Below, in pieces: positions 8,985 to 17,533 of a stretch of 64,000 nucleotides of DNA. How positions within the stretch are numbered: position 1 is the first letter of the stretch; each line of letters begins with the position of its first letter. The translations under genes were made by a program, and so were the position numbers. The notes beneath the pieces were generated by a model. That model did no database searches. It was not told the DNA's origin and worked only from the letters and a program-made list of their open reading frames with translations. Origin of the DNA: Paeniglutamicibacter psychrophenolicus (GTDB lineage: Bacteria > Actinomycetota > Actinomycetes > Actinomycetales > Micrococcaceae); assembly GCF_017876575.1 (NCBI RefSeq), contig NZ_JAGIOE010000001.1, forward strand, positions 2,480,001 through 2,544,000, written 5' to 3'.

Positions 8985-9713
8985 CTAGGTGCCCCCGTCG
9001 TTTGGCCCCGGCAGCGGATGGGTCACGAACACCGCCGCCTGCGTGCGCGACTCGAACCCCAGCTTCGCCAGCATCGAGGAGACGTAGTTCTTCACGGTCT
9101 TCTCCGCCAGGCGCATGCGCTCGCCGATCTGCCGGTTGCTCAGCCCCTCGCCGACCAGTTCCAGCACGCGGCGTTCCTGGACGGTCAGCTGCTTCATGCG
9201 CGGGTCCGGGTTTTCGTGGGTGATCAGCCCGGAGATGATCCGGGCCTTGAGCCCCGGGGTGAACAGCGATTCCCCGCGGGCCGCACGGCGCAGCGCACGG
9301 ATCAGGTCGTTGCCGGCGATCTGCTTGAGCACGTAGCCCACCGCACCGGCAAGCACCGCCCCGCGCAGCGCCTGCTCGTCGTCGTAGCTGGTCAAGATCA
9401 GGCAGTTCAGCGACCCGTCGATGGAGCGCACGTCCCGGCAGACCTCGATCCCGGTGCCGTCGGGCAGCCGGGCGTCGAGCACCGAGACATCCGGGCGCAG
9501 CGCCGGGATCTGCTTGCGGGCGTCGTTCGCGGTGCCGGAGGTGCCCACCACCTCGAAGCCCTCGCCCTCCAGCAGCTCGCGCAGGCCGCGGCGGACCAGC
9601 TCGTGGTCATCGAGGATGAAAACGCGGATGGGGGCGGCTGGTTCCGGGTCGGTGGCGGGCTCGGGGCCGGTGGCCTGCCCCGGGGCGTTCCCCGTTGCCG
9701 CTGCGTGGTCCAT
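8985..9713 (-). CDS. NarL/FixJ-family response regulator (LuxR C-terminal HTH)
   Basis: A 242-residue regulator. A 28-residue Ala/Pro-rich leader precedes the receiver, with acidic pair D35-D36 (FILDDHELVRRG), phosphoacceptor D80 in VSVLDARLPDG, and the conserved Thr and Lys positions further on (LILTSYDDEQ; GYVLKQIAGND). The C-terminal LuxR HTH is LTVQERRVLELVGEGLSNRQ onward, ending in ESRTQAAVF. It probably takes phosphate from the adjacent kinase and controls transcription. A shorter start near residue 28 would also give an intact receiver. The stop lies in the second copy of a 17-bp near-repeat shared with the kinase stop region. Confidence 0.92.
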   Translation of the reverse strand: MDHAAATGNAPGQATGPEPATDPEPAAPIRVFILDDHELVRRGLRELLEGEGFEVVGTSGTANDARKQIPALRPDVSVLDARLPDGTGIEVCRDVRSIDGSLNCLILTSYDDEQALRGAVLAGAVGYVLKQIAGNDLIRALRRAARGESLFTPGLKARIISGLITHENPDPRMKQLTVQERRVLELVGEGLSNRQIGERMRLAEKTVKNYVSSMLAKLGFESRTQAAVFVTHPLPGPNDGGT

Positions 9714-9880
9714 GACGGTCCCTCCCGATCCCGTGGGTGCGTGCCGGTGCCCCTGCACCCTTCCATTCTTGGCCGCCGAACCGGCTTCGGACAAGGGGCC
9801 AAAGGCCCGTGGTGGATTTCGGTGGCCGAAGGATCCGGCCCCGGCGATCCCGGACGGGACCCACCGGAGGCTGCCGGAGG

Positions 9881-10336
9881 CTAGGCGGGCTGCGGGAATC
9901 CGAGCAGGTCCCGGACGCGGGAGTACTTCGCGGCCAGGCGGACACGGACCTGTTCGGGCAAGATGGCCGTGCGGGCCGGGTCGGTGTTGTCCTCGATGTC
10001 GGAGCGCTTGACCAGCAGGCCGATGGGGTTGGCGCGCACCCGTGCGCAGTAGTCCTCCAGCGTTTCGCCCTCGGCCTTGGTGACGGCACGGACGGCCTCT
10101 GTGACGGCGGCGGGGATTCCCGCTGCCAGCAGGTCCTCCTCGGTGACGTCGCAGTCCTCCAGCACGTCGTGCAGCCAGGCCGCGGCCACTGCGGCGTCGT
10201 CCCCGCCGTGGGTGGCCACGCCCGCGGCCACGCGCGCGGGATGGGTGATGTAGTCGACTCCGGACTTGTCGAGCTGGCCTTTGTGGGCGCGGCGGGCGAT
10301 GTCTTCGGCAACCTGCACGAATGCGTGGCTGGTCAT
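9881..10336 (-). CDS. Small HD-domain phosphohydrolase resembling the RelA/SpoT hydrolase domain
   Basis: A 151-residue stand-alone HD domain. The order of motifs, AEDIARRAHKGQLDKSG, YITHPARVA, AAAWLHDVLED and VKRSDIEDNTDP, follows that of the (p)ppGpp hydrolase half of RelA/SpoT proteins and of small MESH1-type hydrolases, supplying the H..HD..D metal ligands. No synthetase, TGS or ACT domain is present. Hydrolysis of an alarmone or a related nucleotide is plausible but not shown; other HD phosphohydrolases remain possible. ATG 10336 is chosen because the HD fold starts right after it and GGAGGACCCCC precedes it as a ribosome site. Confidence 0.82.
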   Translation of the reverse strand: MTSHAFVQVAEDIARRAHKGQLDKSGVDYITHPARVAAGVATHGGDDAAVAAAWLHDVLEDCDVTEEDLLAAGIPAAVTEAVRAVTKAEGETLEDYCARVRANPIGLLVKRSDIEDNTDPARTAILPEQVRVRLAAKYSRVRDLLGFPQPA

Positions 10337-10510
10337 GGGGGTCCTCCGTTGGGTGCTGGAATGCTCTGGCTCCCAGCGTAACGAGGGCCGGTGACGGTTG
10401 ATCCGGCCGGCAGGGCGAGGGACGAAAAGAACCGGCGGTGCGCAAACACGCCGCGGAACGTCTTGCCCGCGGGTGCGGTGCGAGGATTGCCGCGGTGGGA
10501 ATGCGGAACA

Positions 10511-11155
10511 ATGGATGCCGTGATACGCAAACGACGCAAGAGGAGCCGCTCGGCCGGGCGGACGCCAAGACGCCAACGCAAGAAGTTGACGCCGCGTCAG
10601 CGATGGGGCGTGTGCCTGTGGACGATCGGACTATTCCCGGCCTATGTCGGGTTGCTCCTGGTGATCGGCGGCGCCATCTACCTGCCGTCCGCCGCCTCCG
10701 CCCATCGGGCCGACGTCGAGGTGCGCCAAAACGGGGCCCCGGCCACCGGCGAAATCGTCGAGATCGGGCGCGCGTCCACGCCCGGCGGCGGACGCGGCGG
10801 CGGAAGCACCACCTACTACCCGGTGACCGAGCAGGAAATCCGCGGCGTGCACACGAGAACCGAATGGAGGCACTACGCCTCGACGGAAAGCGGACTCTGG
10901 GTCGTGGGGCGGCAGCTGCCCCTGCTGTACGACATGGGCGGTTCCACGCGCATGGTCATCGACACCCCCGAGGCCTCGGCGCTCCTGGGCCGGAAGGTCC
11001 GGTCCTTCCAACTCGGCCTGCTGTATGGCGCCCCGGCGTCGGTGGTCGGGTTCGGAATGGTCTACACGGGCCGGCGCATGAACCCCGATGCCCGTGAAAA
11101 GCGGGCCCGGGCCCGGGCCTTGCGGAGCAAGCAGCTGCGGCGCCGGACCCCCTGA
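10511..11155 (+). CDS. DUF3592-like membrane protein
   Basis: A 214-residue protein with a very basic N-terminus (RKRRKRSRSAGRTPRRQRKK), a membrane segment at about 35-62 (WTIGLFPAYVGLLLVIGGAIY), an extracytoplasmic domain of about 110 residues with a Gly-rich turn (TPGGGRGGGSTTYYP), and a second hydrophobic segment near 175-192 (LGLLYGAPASVVGFGMVY), ending in a basic tail. This two-helix layout with a small beta domain is that of DUF3592 proteins, whose function is unknown. ATG 10511 is preceded by a weak purine stretch. It is divergent from the HD gene. Confidence 0.72.
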   Translation: MDAVIRKRRKRSRSAGRTPRRQRKKLTPRQRWGVCLWTIGLFPAYVGLLLVIGGAIYLPSAASAHRADVEVRQNGAPATGEIVEIGRASTPGGGRGGGSTTYYPVTEQEIRGVHTRTEWRHYASTESGLWVVGRQLPLLYDMGGSTRMVIDTPEASALLGRKVRSFQLGLLYGAPASVVGFGMVYTGRRMNPDAREKRARARALRSKQLRRRTP

Positions 11156-11164
11156 CGTTCCCGG

Positions 11165-11716
11165 CTAGGGCGTGCCCTCTGCCGGGTCCTGCGAGGCAGG
11201 CGGGTAGGTGATGGCGGTGCCCTGGACGCGGGCGAAGGATGTCAGCGTGTGGGCGGTGGCCTTGGTGTCGGAGAAGATGTCCAGGACCTCGATGCCGCGC
11301 ACCAGCAGCGCGTCGCCGACCAGCGAGCGGTGGCAGCGCCAGGGGACGGCCTCGGCGCACATCACGGCCGTGTCGTTGGCTCCCGCGCGCGCGATGAGCC
11401 CGTCGAGGGCCCGGGCGAAGGCCTCGGTCTGCATGTAGTCGGCGTAGCCGCGGAACGAATCGTTGTGCCAGGCGCCGTTGATGCTGTCCTTGTGGGTGGG
11501 CCGCAGCCCGCCCAGCTCCTTGGCCCGCAGGTAGCGGATGCCTGCCGCGACCAGGGCCGTTTCCAGCTCGTCGCTGTTGAACTGGGGGTTGTGCCGGGAC
11601 TTGGGGATGGTGCGGATGTCGGCCAGCTGCGTGATGCCGTGGGTGTGGAGGATTCCGATGAATTCCTCGACGGCGTGCGTGGAATGCCCGATCGTGTAGA
11701 TGCGTGTGCTGCCCAT
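11165..11716 (-). CDS. DUF488 family protein
   Basis: A 183-residue protein with DUF488 landmarks: the N-terminal IYTIGHSTHAVEEFIGIL, the LADIRTIPKSRHNPQF core with the basic cluster, and the C-terminal AVMCAEAVPWRCHRSLVGDAL with its conserved Cys pair and His. The biochemical role of DUF488 is not settled; members are often described as uncharacterised, sometimes near stress or DNA genes. It is convergent with the DUF3592 gene (9-base gap) and not in an operon. Confidence 0.88.
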   Translation of the reverse strand: MGSTRIYTIGHSTHAVEEFIGILHTHGITQLADIRTIPKSRHNPQFNSDELETALVAAGIRYLRAKELGGLRPTHKDSINGAWHNDSFRGYADYMQTEAFARALDGLIARAGANDTAVMCAEAVPWRCHRSLVGDALLVRGIEVLDIFSDTKATAHTLTSFARVQGTAITYPPASQDPAEGTP

Positions 11717-11956
11717 GGTGTGCTCCCGCTGGTGTCTGCCGGTGCGGGGGACCGCGGCTTCGGCCCCCTGCCTTCAGCGTAGAAGGCTTTCTTCAAGATG
11801 CCCACTGGTCCGCCATGGCGCAGCGGGCGAAGCCATCCCGGCGTGCTGCTGATTGCGCCGGAACCCATTTCCTGCCGGGCCATGTCCGGATCACCGGCCA
11901 ATGTTTTGCCCAGGGCGGGCGTGTTCCGGGGAACCTGGACCCAGGGGCGCCGGCGA

Positions 11957-12736
11957 CTACCCGTTGGCGTACCGGTCGAGGAGATCCACGGAGTCTGGGT
12001 TGGCCGAGAGCTCGGCAATGCTGTGGGTTTCGGCCAGCAGGTGGGTTTCCAGATCCTGGATCACCGGGGCCCGGAGCAGGCGTTTGGTCGGTCCCAAGGC
12101 ATGCACTGCCCCTTGCAGGAAGCCGTCTTCGACCTGGGCCAGGCGTTCGGCGAAATCCGCCGCGGGAACCGATTGATTGGCCAATCCCCACTCGACAGCC
12201 TCGACCCCGGTCAAACGACGCCCGTTCAGCGTCAGGTCGACGGCTCGTTGATGGCCTACGGCACGCGGCAGCAGAAAGGAAACCCCGGTGTCAGGGGTCA
12301 GACCGATCGTGGAATAGGCCGCCACGAGGCGTGCGTTCTCGGAGACCAGGACCCAGTCCGAGACGAGCAGCAAACCCAGGCCCGCGCCGGCGGCGGCACC
12401 ATTGACTCCGGCGACGGCGATCAGGCGGGAACGCACGATGGCCAAGGCCAAGTCGTGTGCGGCGGTTGCCAGCTCGCGAAGGTATCGGGGCCGGTTTGCC
12501 GGAAGTTGTTCCGCGATGCCGTGGATGTCCCCGCCGGCGCAGAAGAACCTGCCCACACCGGTCAGGCCCAGCACGTGGACCGTCGGGTCGGCTTCGGCGG
12601 CACGCAAGGCGGCCAGGATTTCGCGTGCCATGGCCAAATCCAATGCGTTTCCCTGCGCCGGCCGCTGGAAAACGATTCTTGCAACGCCGGGACGCCGCTC
12701 GATGCGGATCGGCCCGGCCGGCTCGGAGTACGTCAC
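11957..12736 (-). CDS. Enoyl-CoA hydratase/isomerase (PaaG-like crotonase)
   Basis: A 259-residue crotonase. The CoA-binding and oxyanion-hole regions are visible as GVGRFFCAGGDIHGIAE near 60-76 and AVAGVNGAAAGAGLGLLLVS near 108-127. The IGLTPDTGVSFLLPRAVG stretch near 142-159 carries Asp where classical hydratases have the first catalytic Glu, a feature of PaaG-like isomerases, so isomerase activity is as likely as hydration. It lies 128 bases downstream of an acyl-CoA ligase on the same strand, and the two could activate and process an acyl or aryl acid. The substrate is unknown. Confidence 0.88.
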   Translation of the reverse strand: MTYSEPAGPIRIERRPGVARIVFQRPAQGNALDLAMAREILAALRAAEADPTVHVLGLTGVGRFFCAGGDIHGIAEQLPANRPRYLRELATAAHDLALAIVRSRLIAVAGVNGAAAGAGLGLLLVSDWVLVSENARLVAAYSTIGLTPDTGVSFLLPRAVGHQRAVDLTLNGRRLTGVEAVEWGLANQSVPAADFAERLAQVEDGFLQGAVHALGPTKRLLRAPVIQDLETHLLAETHSIAELSANPDSVDLLDRYANG

Positions 12737-12864
12737 AGCTACCTTCCCTGGGTGCTTTGGTTGTTCAACTTACCCGGGGGGGGAATCCACCCGGACCGCC
12801 GAAGGGACCCGGTGGGCAGCAGGGTGCCGTAATGCTTGGACGTCGAGGGCCATGGTCCCCATGT

Positions 12865-14451
12865 TCAGGAGCGCTCGGCCCGCAATTGGCGCTTGAGCAG
12901 CTTTCCGGACTGGTTGCGGGGGAGCTCGGACACGAAATCCACCCGCTTGGGCACCTTGTGGTTGGCGATCCGGCCCTTCACGTGCCGGCGCACCGACTCC
13001 GCGGTCAATACCGCGCCGTCCTTGAGCACCACCACCGCTGTGATGGCTTCGATCCAGCGTTCATCCTCGAGCCCGATCACGGCCACCTCGGCCACCTCGT
13101 CGAGTTCGTAGATGCAGTCCTCGACTTCGCGAGGGGCCACCAGTACCCCGCCGGTGTTGATGACGTCCTTGATGCGGTCAACCACCTGGATGTATCCCTG
13201 GTGATCACGGGTGACTTGGTCGCCGGAACGGAACCAGCCGTCGGTGAACGCCGCGGCGGTTTCCTCGGGCTTGTTCCAATACCCGGACATGACCTGGGGG
13301 GAGCGGTACTGGACCTCGCCGGGCTCGCCATCCTTGGCGATCATCCCCTCGGCATTGACCACCCTGGCCTCGACGAAGAACACCGGCCGGCCGCAAGAGG
13401 CCGGACGGGCCTCGTGTTCATCCGGGCGCAACACCGAACACAGTGGCCCGAGTTCCGACTGGCCGAAGCAATTGTAGAACCCGATCCCGGGGTAGCGGGA
13501 GCGCAAGCGATGCAGCACCGTCACCGGCATGATGGAGGCACCGTACTGGGCCTTGGTCAGCGATGACAGGTCGCGGGTGTCCAGATCCGGATGGTTGCCC
13601 AGGGGCACCCACACGGTGGGCGCCAGGAACAGCGAGCCAATGTGCTCGGCTTCGACCCGTTCCAGGATTTCGGCGATGTCGGGCTTGGCCAGCAAGCGGA
13701 CCGTTGCCCCCAGGGACAGGTAGGGCAACAGGAAGACATGCATGGCCGCCGAGTGATACAGCGGCATCGCAATCAGGGGCCGGTCCTCGGCCGTGAAATC
13801 CAGGGCGATGATCGAGGAGACATACTGTGCGACCAACGCCGAGTGGGTCATCATCGCACCCTTGGGCGCGGAGGTCGTCCCCGAGGTGTACAGGAGCTGC
13901 GCCAGATCGCCGCCGCCAACCCCCACGTCCACCGGGTCCTCGCCCGCCTCGGGGTCCAACGCGGTGTCCAGGATCGAGGCCGTTTCGGAGGCGCCGGGCA
14001 GCAACGACCACACCTGCTCGATGGCGCCGGCCCGTCCATCGGCACGAACCTGGTTCACCAGCGGCAGTCGTTCCCCGTCGGCCACCACCACGACGGCTCC
14101 CGAATCCTCCAGGAGGTAGGTGAGTTCATCGCCCTTGAGCGCGAAGTTCACCGGTACGTGGACAAGTCCGGCGGCGGCGCAGGCCAGGAACAGGATTGCG
14201 TAGGCATCGGAGTTGGCGCCGTAGGCGGCGACCCGGGAGCCTGCCGGAAGATCGACCCTGCGCAGCCTGCCGGCAACCCGATGCACCGCGGCATCAAGTT
14301 CCCGATAGGTCCAACGCCGATCCTGGAATTCCAAGGCGGTGGTGTTCGGATTGCGGGAGGCGCTGCGGCGCAGCAACGCAGCGATGGTATCGCTGGGATC
14401 CGTGGCGGCGATGGTCGTGGCCTGTCCGCCCCCTGGCGTGGAGTCTTTCAT
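12865..14451 (-). CDS. AMP-forming acyl-CoA synthetase (class I adenylate-forming)
   Basis: A 528-residue ligase that makes an acyl-CoA from a carboxylic acid, ATP and CoA. The phosphate loop is LLYTSGTTSAPKGAMMTH near 190-207, with the A5 motif FYNCFGQSELGPL near 333 and the A7/A8 region DGWFRSGDQVTRDHQGYIQV near 412. The C-terminal catalytic lysine is in NQSGKLLKRQL. The fold is that of fatty-acid and medium-chain ligases. ATG 14451 is preferred over an upstream in-frame start because GAAGGGA precedes it with normal spacing and the domain begins about 20 residues later. It is probably co-transcribed with the enoyl-CoA hydratase. Confidence 0.9.
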   Translation of the reverse strand: MKDSTPGGGQATTIAATDPSDTIAALLRRSASRNPNTTALEFQDRRWTYRELDAAVHRVAGRLRRVDLPAGSRVAAYGANSDAYAILFLACAAAGLVHVPVNFALKGDELTYLLEDSGAVVVVADGERLPLVNQVRADGRAGAIEQVWSLLPGASETASILDTALDPEAGEDPVDVGVGGGDLAQLLYTSGTTSAPKGAMMTHSALVAQYVSSIIALDFTAEDRPLIAMPLYHSAAMHVFLLPYLSLGATVRLLAKPDIAEILERVEAEHIGSLFLAPTVWVPLGNHPDLDTRDLSSLTKAQYGASIMPVTVLHRLRSRYPGIGFYNCFGQSELGPLCSVLRPDEHEARPASCGRPVFFVEARVVNAEGMIAKDGEPGEVQYRSPQVMSGYWNKPEETAAAFTDGWFRSGDQVTRDHQGYIQVVDRIKDVINTGGVLVAPREVEDCIYELDEVAEVAVIGLEDERWIEAITAVVVLKDGAVLTAESVRRHVKGRIANHKVPKRVDFVSELPRNQSGKLLKRQLRAERS

Positions 14452-15183
14452 GGTGAAGGTCCCTTCGAAAAAGTCATCAAGCCTGGACTGGAGTCGTTCG
14501 ATGATGGCGACGTTGGCCTGTCGGCCGCCCTCGCACATCGTGGGCAGCCCCCACCGATCTCGGCCACGGGCACTCCTCCAGGGGGTGGTGTTTCGCGTCT
14601 TGGGCGGTGGCGGCGCTTGCAAAAGGGAAACGGCCAGTCGATTCCAGATGAACGGTGATACTAGGATGCCCAACTAATTTCGAGTTGTCTAGGTCACACC
14701 CCCGGTTCGGGGCCCATGGTTTGATGCGGGGCGGGGGTGGGCGAACAAGGCATTGGATTCGGGCAACACGCAACACGGGGTCTCGTGGACATGCCTCTTG
14801 GCCGGAAGCGGCAAATGAAGGAGCCCTGCGGCACGGACCCGCGGCACCTATGCCTTCCCTGGGCAAGCGAGGGAAGCGGTGGACGTCTTGCCGGCCAGAA
14901 CGGTCCGCGCCGCGCAGATGCCCTCGGTTTCGGACTGCAGCCACGGCGTGGGCCACCACCGTCTTGACGGTGCCGGACCACGTTCTCGACGTCGTGGAAG
15001 TCCCCCCGCGCGCGCGTCGGGATTCGTCGTGGCCCGAGGAATGGCCATCCCGGGGAGTACTGCCAAACCGGGGCAGTCCGGCTTCAATGAACCGTCCTCG
15101 CCGCGGTCGGAAAGCACCTGTTCGCTCCGCCTCGGGCCGCCGGGCAGGTTGCCCGCCCGGGCAACAACCGACCGCTTCGGCAA
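14452..15183. other. 732-base stretch without a supportable gene
   Basis: No open frame here reads like a protein on either strand; the ones that exist are Arg/Pro/Ser-rich, as expected of non-coding frames in GC-rich DNA. It holds the promoter region of the acyl-CoA ligase. A 5-bp inverted repeat, CAACT-AATTTCG-AGTTG, lies at 14671-14687 between two CTAGG words and could be a regulator site. The rest could be a decayed gene, but I cannot identify one. Confidence 0.45.
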
Positions 15184-15762
15184 CTAGGTGCCGGGGGATT
15201 CGGAGCTGGCGGCCAGCCACTGCTCGCGGGTGATGGCGTATTCGACGTCGCCGAGCTCGTCCCCGTCGATGTGCACCGGCCAGTCGGCAACGAAGTGGCG
15301 CACCAAATCCATCCCGCACTTTTCCATGACCAGCCGCGAGGCGGTGTTCACCGCCATGGTGCTGGCATGGATGCGGGTGACCGGGGGAACGGAGAAGCCG
15401 TGGGCGATCAGCGCGCGGGCGCCCTCGGTGGCCAGCCCGCGGCCCCAGAATTCGTGTTTGAGCCGGTAGCCCAGCTCCGGGTCCGTGGCCGGGGACCCCG
15501 GCTCGGGGCGCAGGTGGAACCAGCCAGTGAATTCGCCGGTGCCGCGCAGCTGGGCCACCCAGAACCCGAAGTCCGGGCCCGCCCGGTGGTACCTGAGGTA
15601 GGCGGGGATGTATTCGTCGGTGATCTCGGCCCGCGGGGTTGGCACGCCGTTGGAGATGTAGCGCATGACCCGCGGATCGGCGTCCAGTTCAACCAGCAGC
15701 CCGGCATCGTCGGCGGTGAATTCGCGCAACACCAGCCGCGCGGTCTGCAGCAGGATCCTCAT
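15184..15762 (-). CDS. GNAT-family N-acetyltransferase (RimJ/RimL-like)
   Basis: A 192-residue acetyltransferase. It opens with LLQTARLVLREFTADDAGLL, the typical beta1-alpha1 of the RimJ/RimL branch, and has the acetyl-CoA loop in EFWGRGLATEGARALIAHGF near 113-132 and the ASRLVMEKCGMDLV motif near 153. The target is probably a protein N-terminus or a small amine, but it cannot be named. It lies 38 bases downstream of the sugar permease on the same strand and may be transcribed with it, without an obvious functional link. ATG 15762 is chosen because the fold begins immediately after. Confidence 0.87.
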   Translation of the reverse strand: MRILLQTARLVLREFTADDAGLLVELDADPRVMRYISNGVPTPRAEITDEYIPAYLRYHRAGPDFGFWVAQLRGTGEFTGWFHLRPEPGSPATDPELGYRLKHEFWGRGLATEGARALIAHGFSVPPVTRIHASTMAVNTASRLVMEKCGMDLVRHFVADWPVHIDGDELGDVEYAITREQWLAASSESPGT

Positions 15763-15800
15763 GCACCCATTGTGCGCCGGTTGGTCCATTTGCGCGCCGG

Positions 15801-16616
15801 TTATTCCTTGACGGCTCCCTCGAGCATGCCCTTGATGAAGTGGCGCTGCATCAGGAAGTAGAGCACCACCACGGGCAGCGCGACCATCACCGCGGCGGCG
15901 GCCAGCAGCGCCGTGCCCTGGGTGTATTGGCCCTGGAAGAAGGCCAGGCCCAGCGGCGCGGTGCGGAATTCCCCGGAGGGGGACATGACCAGCGGGATCA
16001 GGAACTCGTTCCAGGTCCACATGAACATCAGCACCACCATGGTGGTGATCGCCGGGCGGCCCATGGGCACCAGGATGGAGAACAGGATGCGGCCCTTCGA
16101 GGCCCCGTCCACGCGCGCGGCGTCCATGATCGAGGGGTTCACGCTCTTGAAGTAGGCGCGCATCCAGTAGGTGCCGAACGCCACGGACTGGGCGACCTGC
16201 GGCAGCGCCACAGCCCAGACGGTGTCGGTGAGCCCGAAGGTGCGCAGGTCGAAGAACAGCGGCACGATGATGGCCTCGGAGGGCACCATGATGCCCAGCA
16301 GGAAGAGGTAGAACAGGGACTGCTCGCCGCGGAACCTCATGGTCCCGAACGCGTAGCCCGACAGGATCGAGAGCAGCACGGACAGGGACACCACGATGAC
16401 CGCCACGAGCACCGAGGTGCCCATGTACTGCCCGAAGCGGCCCTCCACCCAGGCGGTGGCGAAGTTGCCCGGGTGGAAGGCGCCCTCGCGGGCTGCGGAG
16501 GCGTTGGCCGGGCCGAACGCGGCGGCCAGGATGGAAAGGACGGGGGTGAGCACAATGAGGGAAAAACCGATGAGGATGGCGTAGTTCAGCGTCCGCTCGG
16601 TGGCCGAGACCCTCAT
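15801..16616 (-). CDS. Sugar ABC transporter inner-membrane permease, MalG type
   Basis: A 271-residue permease with six predicted membrane helices. The cytoplasmic EAA loop, which docks on the ATPase, is visible as DAARVDGASKGRILFSILVP near 180-199. It is the second permease of a CUT1-type carbohydrate importer. Its ATG at 16616 overlaps the stop of the MalF-type gene by four bases, so the two are translationally coupled. No ATPase gene is present in the locus; a shared MsiK-like ATPase encoded elsewhere is the usual solution in actinobacteria. Confidence 0.93.
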   Translation of the reverse strand: MRVSATERTLNYAILIGFSLIVLTPVLSILAAAFGPANASAAREGAFHPGNFATAWVEGRFGQYMGTSVLVAVIVVSLSVLLSILSGYAFGTMRFRGEQSLFYLFLLGIMVPSEAIIVPLFFDLRTFGLTDTVWAVALPQVAQSVAFGTYWMRAYFKSVNPSIMDAARVDGASKGRILFSILVPMGRPAITTMVVLMFMWTWNEFLIPLVMSPSGEFRTAPLGLAFFQGQYTQGTALLAAAAVMVALPVVVLYFLMQRHFIKGMLEGAVKE

Positions 16617-17533
16617 GCGCCGCGCTCCGAGATCCGGTTCACGGCCAGGGTCACCAGGAAGATGATGATGGTCAGGGTGACGCCGATGGCCGCGGCACTG
16701 CCGACCTGCCCGGTCTCGAACGCCCGCCGGTAGACCTCGTAGCTGGGCACCGTGGTGGAGGAGCCGGGCCCGCCGGAGGTGGTCATGTAGATCAGGTCGA
16801 AGGTCTTCAGCGAGGCGACGATGGTCAGCGTGAGGGCCACGGTGAGCTCGGCGCGCACCGAGGGGACGATGATGTAGAGGAACTCGCGCACCGCCCCGGC
16901 GCCGTCCAGCCGGGCGGCCTCGAAGAGCTCGGTCGGGATCCTGGCCATGCCGGCCAGCAGCAGCACGGTGACCAGGCCGGTTGACACCCAGGAGCCGATC
17001 AGCCCGACGGCGGGCAGCGAGAAGACGTAGTCCCCGAGCCACGCGCGCGTGAGGGAATCCAGCCCGATGGAGCGCAGCACGGAGTTCAGCAGCCCGTCGG
17101 GCGCGTAGATCTGCTTGAAGGCCACCGAGACCACGACCATCGCAATGACCTGGGGCAGGAACACCAGGGTGCGGAAGAGCGCCAGCCCGCGGGCCTTGGC
17201 CCGGGTGAGCACCGCTGCAAGCACCAGCCCGATCCCGCAGGGCAGCACCGCGTAGAAGAAGATGAAGGCGCCGGCGTGCCCGAACGCGGCGCGCAGGCGC
17301 GTGTCGGAGAGGATGTCGGTGTAGTTTCCCGTCCCCACGAAGGTCGCCAGGCTCAGCCCGTCCCAGTCGTAGAGCGAGAGGTGCACGGCGCGGGCCAGCG
17401 GGTAGAGCATGAACGCCGCGTAGATGATGAAGGCCGGGGCGATGAAGAGGTAGGGGGTGATGGCGCGCCCCTGGCGGGCCGTGTGCCTGCCGGGGGCGCC
17501 GTGTCCGCTACTTGCCCTGGGTAAAGCCCGCAT
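16613..17533 (-). CDS. Sugar ABC transporter inner-membrane permease, MalF type
   Basis: A 306-residue permease with a cytoplasmic N-terminus of about 25 residues, a first helix at ITPYLFIAPAFIIYAAFMLY, five further helices and the EAA loop LFEAARLDGAGAVREFLYII near 215-234. It pairs with the MalG-type subunit. ATG 17533 overlaps the end of the binding-protein gene by 26 bases and is preceded by GGAAGCGG. No later ATG, GTG or TTG occurs before the first helix, so a shorter start is unlikely. Confidence 0.92.
   Translation of the reverse strand: MRALPRASSGHGAPGRHTARQGRAITPYLFIAPAFIIYAAFMLYPLARAVHLSLYDWDGLSLATFVGTGNYTDILSDTRLRAAFGHAGAFIFFYAVLPCGIGLVLAAVLTRAKARGLALFRTLVFLPQVIAMVVVSVAFKQIYAPDGLLNSVLRSIGLDSLTRAWLGDYVFSLPAVGLIGSWVSTGLVTVLLLAGMARIPTELFEAARLDGAGAVREFLYIIVPSVRAELTVALTLTIVASLKTFDLIYMTTSGGPGSSTTVPSYEVYRRAFETGQVGSAAAIGVTLTIIIFLVTLAVNRISERGA

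Noticed and set aside
14655-15233. 192-codon plus-strand ORF in the 732-base gap
   Set aside because: Arg/Pro/Ser-rich without recognisable motifs and overlapping the GNAT gene end.
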